Shown here: piece by piece, positions 1-4,772 of the stretch
How positions within the stretch are numbered: the first letter of the stretch is position 1
Layout of the letters: every line of letters starts with the position of its first letter
Assembly: GCA_030043545.1 (NCBI GenBank)
Contig: JASHXM010000008.1
Span: forward strand, 1 to 6,219
Direction: 5' to 3'
Source: Thermoplasmata archaeon
Lineage (GTDB): Archaea > Thermoplasmatota > Thermoplasmata > Lutacidiplasmatales > UBA184
Length of the DNA stretch: 6,219 bases
Position numbers and translations under genes: made by a program
The notes under the pieces: generated by a model
Databases searched by the model: none
What the model saw: only the letters and a program-made list of their open reading frames with translations
Told to the model about the DNA's origin: nothing

Positions 1-472
1 CGGCGAGCAGGTAGTCGGGAAGCGCCAGCCCGGCGGCCACGACCTCGGCGCGCCGGGCCGGGACCCAGTCGGCGTCGAGCGTCCCGCACGGCGCCCCCCG
101 GTCGTTCGTCGTCGTAGCCCGGATCCGCAACGCCGGTCCCGGACCGGCGACGACGCGCGCCGCGACCGTGCACTCCCGACCGACGCGCGGCAGCCGGGTC
201 TGCTCAAAGACCGCCCGGCCGCCGAACCGGTGGACCCGACCGCCGAGCGTCAGGGCGGCCCAGTACGACGCTTCGTGCAGCAGGAAGTAGTGGAGTCCGC
301 CGTGCAGGAGACCGGGCCAGCCGATCTCGTCGGGGCGGGGGACGTACCGCGCCCGCACTTCGTCCACGCCGTCGTCGGCCGCCGAGCGCTCGAACTCGAG
401 GTGGAGCCCCCGGCCGTTCGCCGGGCCGCAGCCGAAGCACGGGTTCTCGGGCGGGTTCTCCAGCCGCGCCAT
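1..472 (-). CDS. Hotdog-fold (PaaI/4HBT-like) thioesterase family protein, 3' end cut by window
   Basis: A minus-strand frame stays open from an ATG at 472 to the left edge (157 codons; the C-terminus is outside). Members of this family hydrolyse acyl-CoA thioesters in the cytoplasm, usually as dimers or tetramers of single hotdog domains. The sequence opens with the typical N-terminal signature: residues 11-23 read PCFGCGPANGRGL, matching the 'CFGCG-x-x-N-x-x-GL' start of this thioesterase subgroup. The active-site helix follows at residues 51-68 (G-W-P-G-L-L-HGG-LHYFLL-HEA). A strand with FEQTRLPRVG follows at about 89-98, then alternating hydrophobic strands and a 'DADWVP' strand. Oddity: the usual acidic residue of HGG-x6-D-E is His66 here. 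An in-frame ATG at 499 is an alternative start; 472 is preferred because it places the CFGCG motif near residue 12, as in relatives. It lies downstream of the EamA gene (65 bases from stop to this start). The substrate is unknown. Confidence 0.8.
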   Translation of the reverse strand, partial: MARLENPPENPCFGCGPANGRGLHLEFERSAADDGVDEVRARYVPRPDEIGWPGLLHGGLHYFLLHEASYWAALTLGGRVHRFGGRAVFEQTRLPRVGRECTVAARVVAGPGPALRIRATTTNDRGAPCGTLDADWVPARRAEVVAAGLALPDYLLA

Positions 473-497
473 CCCGCGGGGAACCCGCGGGCGCGCC

Positions 498-507
498 ATA
501 TTCGTTA
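498..507 (-). promoter_or_regulatory. Possible TATA-like element upstream of the hotdog gene
   Basis: On the minus strand the bases read TAACGAATAT, an AT-rich island in very GC-rich DNA. Its centre is about 28-30 bases upstream of the ATG at 472, which would suit a leaderless archaeal transcript starting at that ATG. It overlaps the alternative ATG at 499, so it could only act as a promoter if 472 is the true start. The assignment is weak: the gene could equally be read through from the EamA gene. Confidence 0.3.
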
Positions 508-537
508 CGCGCGCGGGCCGCGTCCGACGGATCGGGT

Positions 538-1515
538 TCAGCGCTCCGCAGACGCGGCCACCGGCGGCGGCCGGGGTCGGGCGATCGAGCCCCGGACCAC
601 GAGGGTCACCCCGGCGAGGACGATGACGACGCCGACGAGCTCGAGGACGGTGACGGGCTCGCCGAGGAAGCCGCTCCCGAGGCCGATCCCGATCGGGGGG
701 AGGAGGTAGGCGACGACGTTCGCCCGCACCGGGCCGACCCGGTGGTGCAGCTGGAAGTAGACGAAGTAACCCCCGATCGACGAAAGGACGACGAGCCCGG
801 CGAGCGACGCCCAGACCCCTTCCGTCGTCGGGAACGCCTCCCGGCCGGGCACGATCGCCGCGCCGACCCCGAGGATCGCGGCCGCGACGGCGAACTGAGT
901 CGCGATCTGGTAGAGGCTCTGCCGTCCGCCCCCGTACCGCCGAAGGAGGACGGTCCCGAGCGCCGCGCAGACGAACGCCCCGAGGACGTAGAGGGGACCG
1001 GGCCAGGTGCCGATCGGGCTCCCCGTCAGCTGCGGGAGCACGAGCACGAACGTCCCGCCGAACCCGACCGCGATCCCCGCGAGGGCCGTACGGCCGAGCC
1101 GCTCCGACGGGAGCAGGGCGAACGCGACGACGACCGTGAGGACCGGAGCGGTCGAGGAGAGGACCGCCGCGTAGCCGCCGGTGGTGAACTGCTCCCCCCA
1201 GTAGAGGAATCCACCGTAGAGCCCGATGATCAGCAGGCCGCCGATCGACGCGGAGGCGAGGAGCGGCCCGCGACCCGGTGCCGCTTCCCGTCGGGCGACC
1301 GCGAAGGCGGCGAACGCGGCGGCCGAGAAGGCGTAGCGGACCGCCGCGAACAGGAGCGGACCCGCCCCGAAAACGATCCCTTCGCGGATGAAGATGTACG
1401 CCGAGCCCCAGAACACGGCCAGCGCGGCCAGAAGGGCGATGTCGAAGCCGGTGAGCGGCCCGGGGACGTCGGCCGAGGCCGCACTCCTGGTCGACGGAGG
1501 GTTGGGGGCGGGCAA
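538..1515 (-). CDS. EamA/DMT-superfamily transporter (RhaT/YdcZ-like drug/metabolite exporter)
   Basis: An integral membrane protein of 325 residues with ten predicted helices, the length and layout expected of two tandem EamA domains in the drug/metabolite transporter superfamily. Helix 1 (about 24-43) carries the family-typical 'FWGSAYIF'. The first repeat has TAPVLTVVV (122-130) followed by SERL at 137-140. The second repeat has the hallmark run with LLPP at 271-274 and GEPVT at 285-289, before the last helix. A charged and proline-rich tail ends the protein. Relatives export or import small metabolites, amino acids or drugs across the cytoplasmic membrane; the substrate cannot be read from sequence. 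The start is a TTG at 1515, the only NTG between the upstream gene's stop and helix 1. A TATA-like element sits about 25 bases before it. The open frame continues upstream to 2022, but that part overlaps the DUF1697 gene and is arginine-rich noise. It lies 55 bases after the DUF1697 stop. Confidence 0.9.
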   Translation of the reverse strand: MPAPNPPSTRSAASADVPGPLTGFDIALLAALAVFWGSAYIFIREGIVFGAGPLLFAAVRYAFSAAAFAAFAVARREAAPGRGPLLASASIGGLLIIGLYGGFLYWGEQFTTGGYAAVLSSTAPVLTVVVAFALLPSERLGRTALAGIAVGFGGTFVLVLPQLTGSPIGTWPGPLYVLGAFVCAALGTVLLRRYGGGRQSLYQIATQFAVAAAILGVGAAIVPGREAFPTTEGVWASLAGLVVLSSIGGYFVYFQLHHRVGPVRANVVAYLLPPIGIGLGSGFLGEPVTVLELVGVVIVLAGVTLVVRGSIARPRPPPVAASAER

Positions 1516-1536
1516 GGGGAGGTCAACCCGGGCCGC

Positions 1537-1543
1537 CAGATAG
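1537..1543 (-). promoter_or_regulatory. TATA-like element for the EamA gene
   Basis: The minus strand reads CTATCTG, centred 25 bases upstream of the TTG at 1515 and in the 55-base gap after the DUF1697 stop. The spacing matches a leaderless archaeal promoter and supports the TTG start. It is a poor match to a consensus TATA box, and no experiment backs it. Confidence 0.35.
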
Positions 1544-1570
1544 GGGTGGCGCTCTCGGCGACGCCCCGAG

Positions 1571-2158
1571 CTACGCGCGACGTCTCGGAGGCGGTCGGTC
1601 GGCGGACGGCGACGGCGTCGACGTCCCCGACCGGCGGGGCGCTCGCAGGAGCCGCCCGACCGCCTCGATCGTTTCCCACCACCGGGTCGTTGCCGGGGTC
1701 CGGAACGCCCGCTCGACGACATCCGTCGCGTAGACCATCTTCGGACCCCGTCGGCGTTGAAGGCCGACCGCGAACGGCCCGTCGACCGCCACGACGCGAA
1801 CGAGCCACTCCTCCCCGGTCGGCACCTCGATCGGCAGGGGAACCGACGGGTCGAGCGGCCCGGTTCCGACCGTGACGAACCGGCGCGTCCCGGCCGGCCA
1901 CGGACCCGCTCCGAGTGGGGCGCGCTCCAGGAGCGCCAACACCTCCGATCCGGCCACCACCGCGATCTCCGTTGCGAACGGCAGCGCCGAGCCCAGTTGC
2001 TCCCGGACCCGGTCGGGCGCAAGGTCCGCGCCGACGACGAACGTTCCGGCCGCCCCGAGGCTCGTCAGCCGGAGCCGGGGGAGCGCTCCCGGGAGCTCGC
2101 TCGGGCGGAACACCTTACCACCGGTGTTCGCCCCCTTGAGCAGGGCCACGGAGGCCAC
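1571..2158 (-). CDS. DUF1697 family protein, divergent
   Basis: A 195-residue soluble protein. The N-terminus, VALLKGANTGGK (residues 4-15), matches the DUF1697 opening 'ALLRGINVGGK'. It is followed by a helix (ELPGAL) and the strand AAGTFVV in the place of the family's 'QSGNVVF'. Near the C-terminus, PATTRWWETIEAVGRLL corresponds to the family's 'T-x-RNW-x-T' helix. Biochemical function of this family is not established. The last 20-25 residues are Arg/Pro/Ser-rich and probably disordered, beyond the normal family end. The start is taken as GTG 2158, which gives the usual short lead before ALL; GTG 2149 is also in frame. A good TATA box at 2177-2184 predicts a transcription start near 2154, between the two. 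The frame is open further upstream to 2392, but that extension would overlap the divergent gene. It is the first gene of the minus-strand row and may be co-transcribed with the EamA gene. Confidence 0.78.
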   Translation of the reverse strand: MASVALLKGANTGGKVFRPSELPGALPRLRLTSLGAAGTFVVGADLAPDRVREQLGSALPFATEIAVVAGSEVLALLERAPLGAGPWPAGTRRFVTVGTGPLDPSVPLPIEVPTGEEWLVRVVAVDGPFAVGLQRRRGPKMVYATDVVERAFRTPATTRWWETIEAVGRLLRAPRRSGTSTPSPSADRPPPRRRA

Positions 2159-2176
2159 ATCGTCGGAGGGGTGCGG

Positions 2177-2185
2177 TATGTATAG
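2177..2185 (-). promoter_or_regulatory. TATA box for the DUF1697 gene
   Basis: The minus strand reads CTATACATA, the clearest TATA box in the window, standing out in GC-rich surroundings. Its core is about 22 bases upstream of GTG 2158 and 31 upstream of GTG 2149, so either start would give an almost leaderless mRNA. The same bases read TATGTATAG on the plus strand, so a weak contribution to the divergent gene cannot be excluded. Confidence 0.6.
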
Positions 2186-2210
2186 CGCGGCCGGTCGCAA
2201 TCGAAGAAGC

Positions 2211-2217
2211 CAATAGG
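2211..2217 (+). promoter_or_regulatory. TATA-like element for the propeller gene
   Basis: The plus strand reads CAATAGG after the purine-rich CGAAGAAG, which could serve as a BRE. Its centre is 25 bases upstream of GTG 2239, fitting a leaderless start there. The match to TATA consensus is modest. GGGGAG at 2230-2235 is only three bases from the GTG, too close to act as a normal Shine-Dalgarno site. Confidence 0.4.
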
Positions 2218-2238
2218 GGTGGACCGTATGGGGAGACG

Positions 2239-4356
2239 GTGACCCGGTTGGCGCGGATCGCCCCTGTCGGCATCGTCGTCGTCGCCGCGCTGCTGGCCCT
2301 GTCGATGGCCGTAGGGCCGTCCGGCGCATCCTCGGGGACGTTCTCGCCGACCGCCGCGGGCGTCTCCACGACCGCTGCGTCCTCTCCCGCACCGGCGTAC
2401 TCGGCGCCTCCGGCCCCGCCGGTGGCGACCGGGTCCGCCCAGCCGGCGGGCGGCGCGATCCACATCCCCGTCGGCGGGGGCCCGGATGCGGTGCTCCTCG
2501 ACCCGACCAACTCGTCGGCGTTCGTGGCGTCGCAGTTCGGCAACAACATCACCGTCATCTCCCTCGCGACCGACCGGGTCGTTACGACGATCCCCGTCGG
2601 GTCGGAACCGGCCCCGGGCGCGCTCGCCCTGGACCCGATCAACTGGACGGTCTACGACGCGAACGCGGGGTCGAACAACGTGAGCGTCCTGTCGATCTCG
2701 GAGGATGTCGTGCTCAGCAGCGTGACCGTCGGGGCGTCCCCCGACGCGGTCGCCTACGATTCGGGCAATCACCTCGTCTACGTCGCGAATGGCGGCACCG
2801 GCACGGTCAGCATCCTCTCGCCGCTGACGACGGCCGTTCCGCGCGTGATCGACAACGTGCCGGTGGGCCCCGAACCGGACGCGTTGGCGGTCGACCCCAC
2901 GACCCACGCCGTGTACGTTGCCTCCGCCGGGACCGACAACGTGAGTGAGGTCTCCGGGTCGAGCAACACCGTCCTTGCGTCCGTCCGGGTCGGCACCGAC
3001 CCCGGCGCGAGCGGTGCGATGATCTTCGACCCGTACGACGGCGACGTCTTCGTGGCGAACTACGGCTCGAACAACGTAAGCGTGATCGCCGCCGGCAACC
3101 ACACGCTCGTCGGGACCGTGCCCGTCGGCACCGGGCCGAGCGCGATCGCGATCGACTCCACCGGCGCGGAAGTGTTCGTGGTCAACCACTACTCCGATAA
3201 CGTGACGGTCCTCTCCGGCAAGAACTTCACGATCCTGGGCTCGATCGAGGTCGGTAGCGGTCCGTCGGACGACGGCGCCGTCGCGGCGAACCCCACGCTC
3301 CACACGCTGTACGTCCCGAACGAGGACACCGACACCGTGTCGGTGATCTCCACCGAGACGAACACGGTCGTTGCCACGATCCCCGTCGGGCTGTCGCCCG
3401 GCGCGATCGGCGCCGACGCGACGAACGGGGCGGTCTACGTCGCCAACCAGGGCTCTTCGAACGTCAGCGCCTTCTCCCTCGACCAGGTGACGTTCCGCGA
3501 GACGGGGCTCAGCGTCGGTGCGTCGTGGTCGGTCCGAGCCGGGCCCCCGACCCAGACCGGGTCCAACACGATCACGAAGGGTAAGGGAACGATCAGCTTC
3601 TTCGAGTTCGGCGGTCCGATCACCTATGCGATCACCGCCCCCGCCGGCTATGGGGTGGCGAGCGTCACCGGCCCGTTCGACCCGACCCAGACGTCGGCGA
3701 ACCTCACCACGAGCTCTCTCCTCCTCACCGTGAAGTTCGCCCCGATCGAGACGCTGACGTTCACCGAGCTCGGCCTCGCCCCCGGCACCGTCTGGTCGGT
3801 CGGGATTAGCTCTGCCGTGAAGCACAGCGGCGCTCCGTCCCAGACCGAGTCCGGGAACGACGGCACGCTCACCTTCTCGGCCGTGAAGGGGTCGTGGAAG
3901 TTCCAGGTGCACGCCCCGTCGATCTACCGGGCCAAGCCGGCCCACGGCGGGGTCGGCGTTCCCGCCCACGCCGTGACGAAGAAGCTCAAGTTCGTGCTGC
4001 TGACCGGGAAGGCGTCGTTCCGGGAGGTCGGCCTCGTCAAGGGCACGCGCTGGTTCGTCAACGTCACCGGCCCCGAGGACGTCAACGCGACGTCGACCAC
4101 GCCGACGCTCACCATCCCGCTCGAGAACGGGACGTACCAATACACGGTCTCGAACTACTCAATGACCCACCCGCACCCGGCGTCCGGCACGTTCACGATC
4201 GTCGCGCCGGCGGCGGCGGTCCCGGTGACGATCCTCTTCACCTCCGTCGCGAGCCACGCGGGGGCTGTCCGCGGAGACGGAGCCTCGGGATCCGAGGTGG
4301 GCGCCCCGGTTGCGACCCGCGCCCTCGTGGCCGTCGCCGCCCGCGAGCTCCGCTGA
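2239..4356 (+). CDS. Exported YVTN beta-propeller protein with three C-terminal FTE-x-GL modules
   Basis: A 705-residue predicted extracellular protein. Residues 1-30 form a signal peptide: basic start (MTRLAR), hydrophobic core at about 10-25, likely cleavage near A30. Residues 31-72 are a Ser/Thr/Ala/Pro-rich stalk. Residues 76-415 hold eight YVTN-like units with recurring 'VYVAN-x-GS-x-NVSVI' and 'IPVG-x-x-P' strands. The first unit begins with a lone IPVG strand and the last lacks one, so the ring can close by sharing strands. Three FTE-x-GL modules follow (417-503, 504-590, 591-668), then a 37-residue tail with no transmembrane helix or LPXTG-like signal. No cysteine is present. At least 15 N-x-S/T sequons suggest N-glycosylation. 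Such propellers occur in archaeal surface and S-layer-associated proteins, where they bind ligands or partners; no enzymatic residues are apparent. GTG 2239 gives a complete signal peptide and has a TATA-like element 25 bases upstream. It is divergent from the DUF1697 gene and convergent with the repeat protein to its right. Confidence 0.9.
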   Translation: MTRLARIAPVGIVVVAALLALSMAVGPSGASSGTFSPTAAGVSTTAASSPAPAYSAPPAPPVATGSAQPAGGAIHIPVGGGPDAVLLDPTNSSAFVASQFGNNITVISLATDRVVTTIPVGSEPAPGALALDPINWTVYDANAGSNNVSVLSISEDVVLSSVTVGASPDAVAYDSGNHLVYVANGGTGTVSILSPLTTAVPRVIDNVPVGPEPDALAVDPTTHAVYVASAGTDNVSEVSGSSNTVLASVRVGTDPGASGAMIFDPYDGDVFVANYGSNNVSVIAAGNHTLVGTVPVGTGPSAIAIDSTGAEVFVVNHYSDNVTVLSGKNFTILGSIEVGSGPSDDGAVAANPTLHTLYVPNEDTDTVSVISTETNTVVATIPVGLSPGAIGADATNGAVYVANQGSSNVSAFSLDQVTFRETGLSVGASWSVRAGPPTQTGSNTITKGKGTISFFEFGGPITYAITAPAGYGVASVTGPFDPTQTSANLTTSSLLLTVKFAPIETLTFTELGLAPGTVWSVGISSAVKHSGAPSQTESGNDGTLTFSAVKGSWKFQVHAPSIYRAKPAHGGVGVPAHAVTKKLKFVLLTGKASFREVGLVKGTRWFVNVTGPEDVNATSTTPTLTIPLENGTYQYTVSNYSMTHPHPASGTFTIVAPAAAVPVTILFTSVASHAGAVRGDGASGSEVGAPVATRALVAVAARELR
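2464..3483 (+). repeat. Eight tandem YVTN-like propeller units
   Basis: Unit boundaries, set at the 'I/V-x-VG' strand, are 2464, 2590, 2722, 2857, 2983, 3118, 3244 and 3379. Full units are 42-45 residues and the last is 35. Each has VG-x-x-P, then a hydrophobic strand ending near D-P/S, then VYVAN-like, then (N)VSVI-like strands. Identity between units is at protein level only; no near-identical DNA copies are visible, so the array is old rather than recently amplified. The count favours eight blades with strand-sharing closure, though a seven-blade fold plus an extra unit is possible. Confidence 0.85.
3487..4242 (+). repeat. Three FTE-x-GL modules at the C-terminus of the propeller protein
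   Basis: Modules start at 3487 (VTFRETGLSVGASWSV), 3748 (LTFTELGL-APGTVWSV, after a short lead) and 4009 (ASFREVGLVKGTRWFV). They are 87, 87 and about 78 residues long. Each starts with the F-x-E-x-GL-x-x-G-x-x-W signature and ends in a beta strand. The third is closest to the canonical form seen in the convergent gene: it keeps ENGTY and the PASGTF strand. They are probably small all-beta, Ig-like domains; the fold is inferred from the strand pattern. Confidence 0.8.
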
Positions 4357-4772
4357 GCTCGACGGGCCGGGGGCCCGGCCCGCGCTGGACCGGCATCGAC
4401 CGAGGGCCCAGTCCCGGGTCCCCGGGAGCGGGGCGCTCGCATAGGAGTTCCTTCAGGCCCGCCCTCATCGTGCTCCCCGATCCCCCGGGCTGGCTTGGGG
4501 CCACGTCGGAAGGCGTCGGAGTTCGGTGGGTCCGATCGGCGCGTACTCCCGTACCGAGGCGGTGGGAATCCGGGCCGGCATCCGCCCTCGTGGGCGTTCA
4601 GCTGGACCGAACAGGGCTACGCTCACCCCCGTCGGCCGGTCCCGCGGTCTCGCCCCCGAGAGCGGGCTCCGATGCGACGAGACCCCGCCGACCTCCCCCG
4701 ATGGAGTTCCGGGCGCGGACGGCCGCGCGCTCTCGCGGCTCCGACCGGGGCGGGTCCGCCCGAGACCCGGGC
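4357..4772. other. 416-base gap between convergent genes, no gene recognised
   Basis: No frame here looks coding: the open frames crossing it on both strands give arginine- and proline-rich translations without family motifs, and they run into the flanking genes. No tRNA T-loop signature, TATA box or tandem repeat was seen. It contains several GC-rich inverted repeats, at 4363-4382, 4412-4427 (TCCCGGG / CCCGGGA with a two-base spacer) and 4748-4761 (GGGCG / CGCCC with a four-base loop). None is followed by a T-run on either strand. It presumably carries the 3' ends of both convergent transcripts. Confidence 0.6.
4363..4382. terminator. Possible hairpin after the propeller gene
   Basis: CGGGCCGG and CCGGCCCG flank a four-base GGGC loop, giving an eight-pair all-GC stem that starts seven bases after the TGA at 4354-4356. 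The position suits an mRNA 3' end structure. There is no T-tract, which archaeal terminators normally need, so it may only stabilise the transcript or be a chance feature of GC-rich DNA. Confidence 0.25.

Noticed and set aside
204..440. 78-codon minus-strand frame at the left end
   Set aside because: It is out of frame with the hotdog gene that occupies the same strand and has a clear family signature; the short frame is Arg/Pro-rich.
742..1875. Plus-strand open frame of 377 codons antisense to the EamA gene
   Set aside because: The translation is almost entirely charged (E, R, D, G, P) and is the shadow of hydrophobic codons on the other strand.
1516..2022. N-terminal extension of the EamA frame
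   Set aside because: It overlaps the DUF1697 gene in another frame and translates to Arg/Ser-rich sequence with no membrane segments. The TTG at 1515 explains the start better.
2065..4140. Long minus-strand open frame of 691 codons opposite the propeller gene
   Set aside because: It lies antisense to a clear propeller gene. Its repeating D/R/G/V-rich pattern is a mirror of the propeller repeats, not a domain.
4258..4281. RGD tripeptide in the tail of the propeller protein, as a possible adhesion motif
   Set aside because: A single RGD in an Arg/Gly/Asp-rich GC-driven tail is likely by chance, and integrin-type recognition is not expected in a free-living archaeon.
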